In this document: positions 24,482 to 34,032 of the stretch, one piece after another | How positions within the stretch are numbered: the stretch's first letter is position 1 | Layout of the letters: every line of letters starts with the position of its first letter | Notes under the pieces: model-generated | What the model was told of the DNA's origin: nothing | What the model saw: the letters and a program-made list of their open reading frames with translations, nothing else | The model's database searches: none | Made by a program: the position numbers and the translations under genes | Assembly (NCBI RefSeq): GCF_024623455.1 | Contig: NZ_JANIPJ010000013.1 | Coordinates: forward strand, 124,001 to 188,000 | Origin: Paenibacillus soyae | GTDB lineage: Bacteria; Bacillota; Bacilli; Paenibacillales; Paenibacillaceae | Length of the DNA: 64,000 nucleotides | Direction: 5' to 3'

Positions 24482-26973
24482 ATCTGTGGCTGATCGCTTG
24501 GCGCAATCTCAAGCGTCGCAAGCTTCGCACATTCCTTACGATCTTCTCGATCGTAATCGGCGTCGCCTCCGCGCTCGCCGTCATGACGTCCGTAGACTCG
24601 GCGAAACGTGCCTTTCCCCTCTACCTGAAGGCTGCCTTCGGCAAAGCCGACTTTACAATCAATGGAACCGATGCCTACTTCGAGCAAGAACTTCTGCAGG
24701 ACGTACAGGGTGTGGGTGGAAGCACCGCCATCGCGTTGCTCAAGGAGAACACGAAGCTTCACAGTGAAAAGAAGGGTTTGTCTGCGATCCAGAAGCGGGT
24801 CGATCTCACCGGTTTCAGCCGACTCGATACCGATCTTACGAATTTCAAAGTGAAGGAGGGTAAATTAACCGATGGCGGCGCTGTCATTACGGACCGAACG
24901 GCGAAGGCTTGGAATGCCAAGGTCGGAGATACGATTACATTCGATACCGACGAAGGAAGCCGTACCATTCGCATATCGGCTATCGTAGGCTATACGGTCG
25001 AGCTGATGGGCCCTTCTAGCTGGACAATGGCGAAGTACCATCCGTGGTCGGTCGCGATTCCCCTCCCCATCATGCAGGAGTGGTTCGGACTCAGCGGCAA
25101 GATTCAAAACATTCAAGTAAAAGCCGAGCAATCAGGCGACATGGCGGCTATTGGCCGGCAGCTTGACGAGCTGACCCGCAGCCATGGCGACATCTACGCC
25201 CAGCCGGTCGTCGTGGATTACAAGACCCAATTCAAAGAGTTGAATACCTATTTCCTTCTCTTGTATTTGGCGGGGTTTCTTGGAGTAGCGCTCGGTGCCT
25301 TTATTATCTTTAATACCCTGATCGTTAGCGTTCAGGAGCGCAAGCAGGAATTCGCCGCTCTGAAGACGATTGGATATACGCCGCGCCAGCTCCGTGCTTT
25401 TGTCTTGTATGAGGTGTGCCTGCTAGCCGTCATTGGAACGTTGATCGGTCTCGTGCTCGGCTGGGGCCTTGCACAATTGCTCCAAATGGTCATCTTCATG
25501 GTCTTCGGAATTCATGACCAGGGGACGCTCGATCTGGCGAAGGGACTACTCGTAGCTATTCCGGCAGGCACGATCGTTCCGTTAATCGCCGCCCTCTATC
25601 CGGTTCGCCAGGCGGGCAAGGTTAGCGTCGTCGCCTCTCTTAAAAGCCATGATGCGGCAAGCAACGGCAGCAAGTCGCCGCGCAAATGGCCCGCGTTGGC
25701 CGGCGGGGTGCTCATGCTGTCCGCGTTCTTCATCAAAAGCTTGCTTCTATTTGTGCCCTTTCTGCTCGGCGCAGTTTTGGTTTTCCCCTTCCTGTTCGAT
25801 CTGATCAATCGTCTCATCCGGCCCCTCTATCGTTCTGGCCTCGGGTTCAGCGGCGCGATGGCCTCGCGCAATTTGAGCCGCAGCCGCGGCCGGACTACGA
25901 TGACCTCCGTTGTCCTCTGCTTGGGTATTGCGATGATCTTGCTGATGAGTTCGCTTAATAGCGCGCTGATTCAGTCTTTCGAGAAGGTTATTCATGCTAC
26001 CTACGGGGGAAACCTGGATGTCCATCTGCATCACATCGAGGACACGGACCTACAGCAGCTGAGGGAAATCAAAGGGGTAGCGGGTGCGGAAACCTATCCG
26101 CTGCATACCGCGATATGGACTTTAAACGGAGAGAAACGTCAGCTGTCCGTCTATGGCGCAGGGGAGGCATGGATCGACAGCTTCCCATTGTTCACGGTTC
26201 AAGAAGGAAGTCCGGGCGATCTGCTTGGCAAGCTGCGCGATGATGAAGTCGTCCTCGATCAGATCGCGTTCGGAGCATGGGGCGGACGCGTCGGCGATCG
26301 CGTTGTGCTCGACACGCCGGAGGGAGTTCGTGAATTCCAAGTCGTTGCAGTTGTCGAGACGATGAAGAACAACGGATATGGCGCGTTTATGCGCAAGTCG
26401 CAATTCCAAAAGGTATTCGGCATCAAATACGAAAAGAATGCGCTTATCCTCAAGGATGAATCGGTGACGCCGCTCCAGCTGCGCGAGCGGATATTCGAGC
26501 GGTTCGGCTCGCGAATTGAAGAAATGTTCGGTCCGGAGGACTGGGTTAGCGTCATTGGCGCCTCCTATACAGGCTCCTTCTCCATAATCAATTTCCTGGT
26601 GGGGCTATCTATCTTGATCTCGGGTATCGGTATTGCAAATACGCTGCTAATGAACATTATGGAACGAATACGGGAGCTCGGTATGATGCGAGCCGTCGGC
26701 GTAACGCGGCGCCAAGTGGTTCGCATGATCCAGCTCGAAGGCATCGGGATGGGTCTCACAGCCACCATCTCCGGGTGCGTGCTGGGGACCATGCTTATTT
26801 ACATGACATCCTCATTCATGGAGATCCGCTCGCTCACCTTTGCTTTCGGTATTTCCTGGGTTATTCTTCTGGTTATTTTCTTGTTCGGCTTGTTGGTCAG
26901 CCTGATCTCCAGTCTGGGGCCGGCGGCCCGGGCAGCCAAAACTCCATTAAGCGAGGCGTTGCGTTATGAATAA
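24478..26973 (+). CDS. ABC transporter permease (FtsX/MacB-like, duplicated)
   Basis: 831 residues with two FtsX cores: an N-terminal membrane segment (about 15-40), an extracellular MacB-like domain (about 45-245), three membrane segments (about 255-385), then a second set with its own extracellular domain (about 480-690) and three closing segments. ANTLLMNIMERIRELGMMRA in the last part is the coupling region contacting the ATPase. Length fits the duplicated Firmicute FtsX permeases. It overlaps the ATPase gene and the following lipoprotein gene, showing a tightly coupled operon. Confidence 0.93.
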   Translation: MNLWLIAWRNLKRRKLRTFLTIFSIVIGVASALAVMTSVDSAKRAFPLYLKAAFGKADFTINGTDAYFEQELLQDVQGVGGSTAIALLKENTKLHSEKKGLSAIQKRVDLTGFSRLDTDLTNFKVKEGKLTDGGAVITDRTAKAWNAKVGDTITFDTDEGSRTIRISAIVGYTVELMGPSSWTMAKYHPWSVAIPLPIMQEWFGLSGKIQNIQVKAEQSGDMAAIGRQLDELTRSHGDIYAQPVVVDYKTQFKELNTYFLLLYLAGFLGVALGAFIIFNTLIVSVQERKQEFAALKTIGYTPRQLRAFVLYEVCLLAVIGTLIGLVLGWGLAQLLQMVIFMVFGIHDQGTLDLAKGLLVAIPAGTIVPLIAALYPVRQAGKVSVVASLKSHDAASNGSKSPRKWPALAGGVLMLSAFFIKSLLLFVPFLLGAVLVFPFLFDLINRLIRPLYRSGLGFSGAMASRNLSRSRGRTTMTSVVLCLGIAMILLMSSLNSALIQSFEKVIHATYGGNLDVHLHHIEDTDLQQLREIKGVAGAETYPLHTAIWTLNGEKRQLSVYGAGEAWIDSFPLFTVQEGSPGDLLGKLRDDEVVLDQIAFGAWGGRVGDRVVLDTPEGVREFQVVAVVETMKNNGYGAFMRKSQFQKVFGIKYEKNALILKDESVTPLQLRERIFERFGSRIEEMFGPEDWVSVIGASYTGSFSIINFLVGLSILISGIGIANTLLMNIMERIRELGMMRAVGVTRRQVVRMIQLEGIGMGLTATISGCVLGTMLIYMTSSFMEIRSLTFAFGISWVILLVIFLFGLLVSLISSLGPAARAAKTPLSEALRYE

Positions 26974-27793
26974 ACGAGTTTGGTTATTGCTGCTCATCTG
27001 TTTTCTTCTAGCAGGCTGCGCCTCGAATCCGTCATGGGAGGAGGAGCAGCTGGAAGAGACCAGCAACCGATTGCTGGACGGCGACGTCGAGGCTTTCTGG
27101 ACGGTAAATCTTGATTCGCCGTCCGGCCCTTCCGATGAGGATGCTACGATTCGTCTTGACCTCAAGAAGACGGATGGGTCGCCCCTTCAGGAGTTTGATA
27201 TCCATCACGAGAAAATGCTTCACCTGATGGTCATAAGTGATGATTTATCCTATTTTAATCACATCCACCCACTCAATAAGGGGAACGGCCGATTTGAAAT
27301 CGAGAACCGCTTTCCTGCCGGCGGGAAATACCGATTAATCGCTGACTTTAAGCCGACTGGGGGAGACAGCATGACCAAGATGGAGTGGGTTACCCTTGCG
27401 GGGGCGCCTACGCCAGCCGAGCCAATTATTCCTGATAAAAGTTTGACGAAAGAAGCAGACGGAGTAGCTGTCGACTTGAAGATCGCGAACTTGGCTTCCG
27501 ACGCCAGCACAACGCTGACCTTTACGCTGACGGATCGCTCTACCGGTCAGTCGGTCGTCGACCTTCAGCCCTATTTGGGCGCAATCGGCCACGTCGTCGT
27601 TCTGTCAGAGAACGGGGAGCAATATGTGCACGTCCATGCGAACGGCGAACAGGGTTCGGGTCCTGAGGCAGTCTTCGAAACAACGTTCCCGGGCACGGGC
27701 ATTTATAAAATTTGGGCGCAATTCCAGAGGCTGAATCGCGTGTTCACCGTATCCTACGTAGTCGATGTTCCGTTGGAGGCGTCCGGTGAGTAA
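26966..27793 (+). CDS. His-rich lipoprotein, possible metal handling
   Basis: 275 residues. Lipobox LLAGC (Cys18) after a short signal peptide. Two beta-sandwich halves each carry His motifs: HHEKMLHLMVISDDLSYFNH followed by IHP, and IGHVVVLSENGEQYVHVHA. The same pattern occurs in Firmicute proteins found beside copper and FixH-like genes, so copper or another metal is a reasonable guess. The start overlaps the permease by eight bases, so this is the third member of the exporter operon and may be its cargo acceptor or adaptor. Function unproven. Confidence 0.75.
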   Translation: MNKRVWLLLLICFLLAGCASNPSWEEEQLEETSNRLLDGDVEAFWTVNLDSPSGPSDEDATIRLDLKKTDGSPLQEFDIHHEKMLHLMVISDDLSYFNHIHPLNKGNGRFEIENRFPAGGKYRLIADFKPTGGDSMTKMEWVTLAGAPTPAEPIIPDKSLTKEADGVAVDLKIANLASDASTTLTFTLTDRSTGQSVVDLQPYLGAIGHVVVLSENGEQYVHVHANGEQGSGPEAVFETTFPGTGIYKIWAQFQRLNRVFTVSYVVDVPLEASGE

Positions 27794-27839
27794 TCGCCGT
27801 TAGGCCCGCCAATAAAGATAGAGAGAGGTGTAGAAGTTC

Positions 27840-29075
27840 ATGGTTTCAAAATCGTTTTTTTTCAATCGCTTTATCCAATCCATTCTCTTGTCTGGCGTGT
27901 TCCTGCAGCTTGGTATTTGGATTCGGAACTTCGCGATCCTGCTCTTCGTCACGGAGCTGACGGATAAGGATCCGGTTTCCATTTCAATGATTTCCGTTGC
28001 CGAATATGCGCCTATCTTTGTCTTCTCCTTCATTGGAGGAGCATTCGCCGACCGGTGGAGACCAAAGCGCACAATGGTCGTCTGTGATCTACTGAGCGCG
28101 GCATCCGTTTTCGTCGTCCTGCTTGCCTTAATCTACGGGGGGTGGCAGGCCATCTTCTTCGCCACTTTGGTATCTTCGATTCTCTCCCAGTTCTCACAGC
28201 CAGCAGGCATGAAGCTGTTCAAGCTTCACGTGCCGGCCTCTCAGATCCAGATGGGAATGTCCATGTACCAGACGATCCAGGCAGTCTTCATGATTCTAGG
28301 TCCAATGCTAGGTACGCTCGTGTTCTTCCGCTTCGGCATTCAGACCGCAATCATCATTGTGGGCATTTGCTTCCTCTTGTCGGCTGTCGTGCTGACCGGG
28401 CTTCCGAAGGATGGAGAAGCGCATCCGGCGCAGCCAACCGGCATAACACAGGACCTCAAGTCCGGCTTGCATTACGTTATGGGCAACAAGATCTTCCTTT
28501 ACATGGCAAGCTTCTTTCTAGCTGCGGGATTGGCTCTCGGTTTGATCAATCCGCTCGGCATATACGTGGTAACGGAGCATCTTGGTCTCAAAGCGGAACA
28601 GCTGCAGTGGTTCACGGCTATGAATGGAGCTGGCATGATTCTCGGCGGGATGCTCGTGATGGGATTGTCTAAGCGAATGCCGCCTCGCGTTATGCTGATG
28701 ATCGGTTTTGTCTGCAGCAGCGCGGCGGTGGCCGTAGTCGGCACGACGAGCGTGACGGGAATTGCCTTTGCGGCGCAATTCGCCGCGGGTCTCCTAGTTC
28801 CCTTTATCCACATCGCCTGCCAAACGATGATGATGAGCCATGCGGAGGAAGGCTATGTTGGGCGGGTCACCGGGATTTTGAGTCCCCTCTTTACAGGAGG
28901 GATGGTTCTGACCATGAGTATCGTCGGCGTTCTTAAAGCGAGTCTTCCGCTGACGGTTCTGTACGCGATTGCAGCGGCACTATTCATTGCCGGCGCGATT
29001 GGCGTGCTGCCGCTGCTGCGTCACAAGCAACCTACGCACTCTGTGGCAACCCATGCCGCAGGGTTCCATCATTGA
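27840..29075 (+). CDS. MFS transporter (enterobactin-exporter-like group)
   Basis: 411 residues, twelve hydrophobic segments. The loop 2-3 motif appears as GGAFADRWRPKR, standard for major facilitator exporters of the MFS_3/EntS-like group. It begins 46 bases after the lipoprotein gene with GAGAGAGG before it, so it likely belongs to the same transcript. The final histidines (ATHAAGFHH) are unusual. A strong terminator follows. Substrate unknown; a drug, siderophore or metal-complex exporter is plausible from group and context. Confidence 0.9.
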   Translation: MVSKSFFFNRFIQSILLSGVFLQLGIWIRNFAILLFVTELTDKDPVSISMISVAEYAPIFVFSFIGGAFADRWRPKRTMVVCDLLSAASVFVVLLALIYGGWQAIFFATLVSSILSQFSQPAGMKLFKLHVPASQIQMGMSMYQTIQAVFMILGPMLGTLVFFRFGIQTAIIIVGICFLLSAVVLTGLPKDGEAHPAQPTGITQDLKSGLHYVMGNKIFLYMASFFLAAGLALGLINPLGIYVVTEHLGLKAEQLQWFTAMNGAGMILGGMLVMGLSKRMPPRVMLMIGFVCSSAAVAVVGTTSVTGIAFAAQFAAGLLVPFIHIACQTMMMSHAEEGYVGRVTGILSPLFTGGMVLTMSIVGVLKASLPLTVLYAIAAALFIAGAIGVLPLLRHKQPTHSVATHAAGFHH

Positions 29076-29111
29076 TTAGGGCTGGCGACCATTGGGATGT
29101 TTAATATCAGG

Positions 29112-29155
29112 AACCCCGGCATCTTTTGATATTTGCGGGGTTTCTCGTTTTTTTT
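29112..29155 (+). terminator. terminator of the exporter operon
   Basis: Arms AACCCCG (29112-29118) and CGGGGTT (29136-29142), T-rich tail with eight T at 29148-29155. Confidence 0.85.
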
Positions 29156-29230
29156 GCGCGCTGAAAATGAGGGTTTTCGTTATAATTGAGGCGAGAGACA
29201 GGATGATGATGGGAAGAGGAGGAGAGGCGC

Positions 29231-31420
29231 ATGACGGAGAAACGGAAGGACGATCGGGTGTTCAACAGGCAAGAGATGTTTCGGATCGTTGCAGAGAATA
29301 CGATGGATACGATTGTTGTGGTCGACAGTGAAGCAACGGTCTGCTACGTATCGCCCTCTATCGAGACCTTGACCGGATACACCGTAGAGGAATATGAAGG
29401 CATGAATGCCTTCGAGGTTATTCTGGAGGAGGACAGGGGGCGCGTCCACATGTCGCTGAACGAGTCTGTTCAGACGCTGCAGCCCGTCGATGTCGATTAT
29501 CGGGTCGTCGATGCGGGCGGCTCTCTGGTCTATGTGGAGACGCGAGTCAAGCCGGTCATGGAAGCCGGGGACGTGAAATACGTTGTCGCGGTAGTCCGAG
29601 ACGTGACAAGGCGCAAGCAAACGGAGCAATTGCTGGAGAACATTCTGGATAACGTCAATGCGATCGTGTGGTCCACGGACAAAGATTTTTCGCGGTACAA
29701 CTATTTCGCGGGCAACTCCGATAAAGTATGCGCCATCCCGAAATCGGAAGCGATTGTCCGGCCGATCAGGCTCCATGACCATATTCATCCGGAGGACAAC
29801 GCCTTGTTGATGGGCGAGGTTAAGGGTCTCCTGGATAATGGCGAGCCGGCACGACTCGCGTTTCGCTGGACGCATGTGCCGGAGGAGACGCGCTGGGGCC
29901 AACTGATGGTGCATCCGTTTCTGGATGGGAACGGAAACGTGGAGAGGCTTGACGGCATTATTCTGGACATTACCGAGAAGAAACGAGCAGAACTGGCGCT
30001 CGAGGAGAGCGAGCAACGGTATAAATCGCTGTTCGAGCATAATTTAGACGGCGTCTTCTCGATCGAGCTGAAAGATATGCACTTTGTGAATGCGAACGAA
30101 GCGTTCGAGCGAACGACCGGGATCGAGCTAGACAAGCTGACGGACAAGTGCTTGCTCGGCCTCATTCACGACGAAGATCATCTATCCGTCTTCCAGAGGC
30201 TAATGGAAGTCATCAAGCATGAAGAGCCGCGCGATATTGAATGTCGTCTCTCCAGAATGGACAGGGGCGAGAGGATCGTCAGTATTACCTTCGTTCCGAT
30301 TTTTCTGTCCGGCAGCTTGAATGGCATTCATGGCATTCTGAAGGATATTACCAAGCGGAAGCAGGAGGAGCGGGAATTGGTTCAGCGCGAGGAGCGCTCC
30401 CATTTCCTTCGCATGAGCCTGCACCGGCTGTCGGGCGATCTGGCGAATGTCATGAAGGTATCGGAGCTCGAGGAGCGGCTGGTCGTCGAGGTGCAAAGCG
30501 TCCTCCCGGCATCCCTCGTCGCAATAGAAGATGAGGACAAACGGGAGGATCACATGGCCGAAAGCGTGTCTAAGCAGATTCGAATCCGCATCGGCGAAAA
30601 TCCGCAGCCCGTCTTCCTGTGCATTGCGATCAGCGAGCCCTTGACGGCGATTGAACAAGAATGGCTCGATACCGCGGTTCATTACGTAAAGATTCTGTAT
30701 GACAATCTTCATCGGACAGAAGATTTGATGAAGCGGCTCGAGGATCTTGTTGGGACGAAGGAGACGCCAAAGTGGATGCTGCGGCTTCTGTTCAGGCTGT
30801 CTGAGAAGGAACGTGCCGCCCTGTCCAGTGATCTTCACGATTCGGTGCTGCAGGATCTCATCATTTGGTATCGGAAGCTGGAGTCGCTCCGATCCGTCGG
30901 GAAGTTCGGGAAGGAGTCGCAGGAGGAATTGGTTCAGATTGAGAACGGTCTGCTGGATGCCATTCATCAGATTCGGATTACGTGTAATGAACTACGCCCT
31001 CCGTTTTTGTTGAAAATGGGACTGGTCGAATCGCTCAAGAGTCTGTTCACTTATTCCCGCATGTTCGCGAATTACGCAATCGAGTTCCACGCCGGGCCGA
31101 TTGACGTTCCGCTCCACGAGGATCAAATTCTCGGCGTGTATCGGATCGTACAGGAATTGTTGAACAATGCCTCCAAGCATTCACGTGCCAGCCGCGTGGT
31201 CATGTCGTTGGAGGACGTCGGAGCGCATATGCATTTTCGCTATGCCGACGACGGGGTCGGCATCGATCTGGCAGAGCTGGAAAGCTCGTATGAGCATATG
31301 GGGATAGCGGGAATCGAGAAGCGCGTACTAAGTTTGGAAGGGGAAGTGGACGTCAGGTCCGCGCCCAATCAAGGCTTTCATGTGACCGTGACTTTTCCCA
31401 AGCAAACGATAGAAAGGTGA
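29231..31420 (+). CDS. soluble three-PAS sensor histidine kinase (HisKA_3/NarX-ComP-type core)
   Basis: 729 residues and no membrane segment, so cytoplasmic. Three PAS/PAC units (about 13-127, 129-252, 260-378), the first with YVSPSIETLTGYT; a GAF-like stretch (about 395-495); then a HisKA_3 dimerisation domain with His536 in SSDLHDSVLQDL and an ATPase domain with LNNASKHSRAS (N-box) and a closing GxG region. GAGGAGAGG precedes the ATG. It overlaps the response regulator gene. The kinase core type pairs with LuxR-class regulators such as the one that follows. The signal may be redox, light or a small molecule through PAS. Confidence 0.93.
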   Translation: MTEKRKDDRVFNRQEMFRIVAENTMDTIVVVDSEATVCYVSPSIETLTGYTVEEYEGMNAFEVILEEDRGRVHMSLNESVQTLQPVDVDYRVVDAGGSLVYVETRVKPVMEAGDVKYVVAVVRDVTRRKQTEQLLENILDNVNAIVWSTDKDFSRYNYFAGNSDKVCAIPKSEAIVRPIRLHDHIHPEDNALLMGEVKGLLDNGEPARLAFRWTHVPEETRWGQLMVHPFLDGNGNVERLDGIILDITEKKRAELALEESEQRYKSLFEHNLDGVFSIELKDMHFVNANEAFERTTGIELDKLTDKCLLGLIHDEDHLSVFQRLMEVIKHEEPRDIECRLSRMDRGERIVSITFVPIFLSGSLNGIHGILKDITKRKQEERELVQREERSHFLRMSLHRLSGDLANVMKVSELEERLVVEVQSVLPASLVAIEDEDKREDHMAESVSKQIRIRIGENPQPVFLCIAISEPLTAIEQEWLDTAVHYVKILYDNLHRTEDLMKRLEDLVGTKETPKWMLRLLFRLSEKERAALSSDLHDSVLQDLIIWYRKLESLRSVGKFGKESQEELVQIENGLLDAIHQIRITCNELRPPFLLKMGLVESLKSLFTYSRMFANYAIEFHAGPIDVPLHEDQILGVYRIVQELLNNASKHSRASRVVMSLEDVGAHMHFRYADDGVGIDLAELESSYEHMGIAGIEKRVLSLEGEVDVRSAPNQGFHVTVTFPKQTIER

Positions 31421-31425
31421 GCGCT

Positions 31426-32073
31426 ATGAACGTATTGTTGGTCGATGACCACCGCTCGGTCGTCGAGGGAACCAAGATGCTAATCGAATCGGAGCCGGAT
31501 ATTCAGGTTACGATCGAGACGGATGTCTACTGCGTGCCTGATCTGATTCGGCTCAAGAAGTTCGATGTTATCCTTCTGGATCTGTATATGCCTAATATGA
31601 ATGGAGCGGACCTCACGCGCAAGCTGCTGGAATACGTCCCGGATGCGATTATCCTTATCTATTCAGGGTTCGAGATTGCTCCGCATTTCAACCTGCTGAT
31701 GGAGTCGGGCGTATCCGGCTTCGTCTCGAAGACATCGACTCGCGAAGAGCTGATCCAGGCAATCCGCTGCGCCGCGAGGAAACAGGCAATTATTCCCATG
31801 CAATTGCTGCGGCAGCTTCGGCGCCAAGAAATAATGGTGCAAGGAGATACCGATCACGAACCGACCACGATCACCCAGGAGGAAGATCGTCTCCTTCGCG
31901 AATTGGCCAAAGGCAAGAGCAACAAAGACATATCCCGGACGTTGATGATCAGCCAGCGATCGCTGGAATACAACCTGACGGAACTGTTCCAGAAGCTGCA
32001 CGTCAATTCACGCGTGGAGGTCATTAAGAAGGCGAAGAGTCTGGGTATTCTCCCAACGGAGGATTTATATTAA
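31426..32073 (+). CDS. ComA-like LuxR-family response regulator
   Basis: 215 residues. Receiver domain with acidic pocket Asp7/Asp8 (VDDH) and phosphoacceptor Asp52 (ILLDLYMP), then a LuxR-type helix-turn-helix (about 150-212) reading NKDISRTLMISQRSLEYNLT and KLHVNSRVEV. The start LLVDDHRSVVEGTKMLIESE and the HTH with 'SLEYNLT' strongly recall Bacillus ComA. GTG 31417 is in frame, but GAAAGG suits ATG 31426. Cotranscribed with the upstream kinase. Target genes are not evident, although an ABC exporter follows after a terminator. Confidence 0.9.
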   Translation: MNVLLVDDHRSVVEGTKMLIESEPDIQVTIETDVYCVPDLIRLKKFDVILLDLYMPNMNGADLTRKLLEYVPDAIILIYSGFEIAPHFNLLMESGVSGFVSKTSTREELIQAIRCAARKQAIIPMQLLRQLRRQEIMVQGDTDHEPTTITQEEDRLLRELAKGKSNKDISRTLMISQRSLEYNLTELFQKLHVNSRVEVIKKAKSLGILPTEDLY

Positions 32074-32074
32074 C

Positions 32075-32104
32075 GAGAGGCGGTCTATACCGTCTCTTTT
32101 TTTG
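32075..32104 (+). terminator. terminator of the kinase-regulator pair
   Basis: GAGAGGCGGT / ACCGTCTC stem with CTAT loop and one bulge, then a run of seven T. Confidence 0.8.
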
Positions 32105-32242
32105 TCCATATCCATGCGTGCCGTCCGCTTGCTATTGCGCGATTGACGCAATTTTTTGCGGATGGAGGGCTTAATTATTGCGCGTAGTAGAATCCGGCTT
32201 AGCGTTAAGATTGGGATAGATTCAGATCCAGGAGGTATTTCC

Positions 32243-34003
32243 ATGAATGAGCTGAGACAATTTCTTCCCTATGTCCGTACGCAAAAGAAACTATACTTGC
32301 TAGGCTTTATCGGAAGCCTATTCCGTTTTCTCATTCCGCTCTCGGTACCGCTCGTCGTTAAGTACCTCTTCGACGATTTGCTGCGGAACGAGGTTCTCTC
32401 TCGGTCGGATAAAATAGGCCAGCTTCTCCTAATCGCTGCGATCATGCTTGGCGCGTTCTTCCTTATACGCGCGCCAATGGAATATGTCAGGCAATATTTC
32501 TTGAATAGAGCCAATAACCGGATCATCACGGCACTGCGCAAGGATGCGTTTGCGAAGGTGCATTCGCTGGATAGCAAGTATTTCGCAGACAACCGAAGCG
32601 GGGAGATCGGTACTCGGTTTTTCGATGATATCGAGAAAATACGGGGCTACATGACCGCCCTGTTCTCAAACGTATGGATCGAGCTCGTCGTGTTGGTCTG
32701 CGTGGTCGGCCTTATGCTCACTCTGAACCCGGAGTTAACCCTGATCGCCGTCCTGTTGGTCGGGTTTCAGTTTGTGCTGGCCCATGTTCTGTCCCGGAAG
32801 GTGAAGTCGACAACACGAACTGTGATGAATTATCGTTCGGTGTTAAGCGGTTTTGTTCTCGAGCGGATCCAAGGCGCGTTGTGGTCGAAGCTGTTCCAGT
32901 CGGAGAAGCGCGACCGCGAGCTGCTAGACGGTCATCTGGATCAGTACAGCCGAATGACGGACCGGCAGGTCGGACTGCAAGCTCTTTCCCTATCTTCCGT
33001 TAACGTGCTTAGCGATTTTACGCCTTTCTTGGTGGTGGCAATCGGCAGCCTGTTCGTCATCGATGGACGTCTGACGCTGGGATGCCTCATCGCATTCTTT
33101 GCTTACGTAGACCGGATGCGAGGACCGGTCGCGGCGCTTGTTCAAGCCATTCCCGCCATCGCGGAGGGAAGTGTCGCCCTGCAGCGGATATTCGATTTTA
33201 TGGCTGTGCCGGTAACTGTTCGCGAGAAGGATGATGCAAAAACGTTGATGCGGTTCGAGGATGCCATTGTGTTCGACCGTGTTTCATTTGCTTATAACGG
33301 AAGGAATAGGGTTATCGACGATGTTTCAATTCGCATCGAGCGAGGAAAAACCTATGCATTCGTCGGCGAAAGCGGCGGAGGCAAGAGCACCATTCTACAA
33401 CTTATTACCCGAATGTACGATGTCGATCACGGAGAAGTGTTAATCGATGGCACTAATATAAAAGCCTATTCGCTCGAAAGTCTCCGGACGCAACTCGGAG
33501 TGGTAACGCAGGATAACTTCCTTTACAGCACGTCGATCATCGAGAATATCCGAATGGCGAAGCCGGACGCAACGGATGCAGAGGTAGTGGAAGCGGCTCG
33601 AAAGGCGTTCGCACATGATTTTATTACGTTTTTACCGAATGGCTACGAAACGGCAGTAGGTGAAAGAGGGGTCAAACTGTCTGGCGGTCAGAAGCAGCGG
33701 ATTGCGCTTGCCCGCGTTTTTCTGAAGGACCCCGCCATCGTGCTCCTTGATGAAGCCACGAGCGCGCTGGACAATGAAAGCGAGAAGCTGGTGCAGGCAT
33801 CCATCGAACGAATGGCCCACACCAAGACGATTGTCATGATCGCCCATAGGCTGTCGACCGTCGTGCACGCGGACAGGATTTTCGTTCTGAGGAAAGGCCG
33901 AATTATTGAAAGCGGGGACCACAAGGCATTACTTCAAATGAATGGTTATTATCGTGATCTGTACGAGAAGCAGAAACAAAGCGAGCAGCGTGGTGCTGAA
34001 TAA
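32243..34003 (+). CDS. ABC exporter, fused permease-ATPase
   Basis: 586 residues: six membrane segments (about 20-300) followed by an ATPase domain with Walker A GESGGGKST, signature LSGGQKQRIALARV, Walker B with IVLLDEATSALD and switch His in IAHRLS. Half-transporter acting as a dimer; homologous to lipid, drug and peptide exporters (MsbA/LmrA group). No C39 protease domain. AGGAGG precedes ATG 32243; an in-frame ATG 87 bases upstream has no ribosome site. It lies after the ComA-like system, so quorum-type regulation is an attractive but unproven idea. Confidence 0.93.
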   Translation: MNELRQFLPYVRTQKKLYLLGFIGSLFRFLIPLSVPLVVKYLFDDLLRNEVLSRSDKIGQLLLIAAIMLGAFFLIRAPMEYVRQYFLNRANNRIITALRKDAFAKVHSLDSKYFADNRSGEIGTRFFDDIEKIRGYMTALFSNVWIELVVLVCVVGLMLTLNPELTLIAVLLVGFQFVLAHVLSRKVKSTTRTVMNYRSVLSGFVLERIQGALWSKLFQSEKRDRELLDGHLDQYSRMTDRQVGLQALSLSSVNVLSDFTPFLVVAIGSLFVIDGRLTLGCLIAFFAYVDRMRGPVAALVQAIPAIAEGSVALQRIFDFMAVPVTVREKDDAKTLMRFEDAIVFDRVSFAYNGRNRVIDDVSIRIERGKTYAFVGESGGGKSTILQLITRMYDVDHGEVLIDGTNIKAYSLESLRTQLGVVTQDNFLYSTSIIENIRMAKPDATDAEVVEAARKAFAHDFITFLPNGYETAVGERGVKLSGGQKQRIALARVFLKDPAIVLLDEATSALDNESEKLVQASIERMAHTKTIVMIAHRLSTVVHADRIFVLRKGRIIESGDHKALLQMNGYYRDLYEKQKQSEQRGAE

Positions 34004-34032
34004 TATTTATATGGATGGGAGCTGCAACGGCA

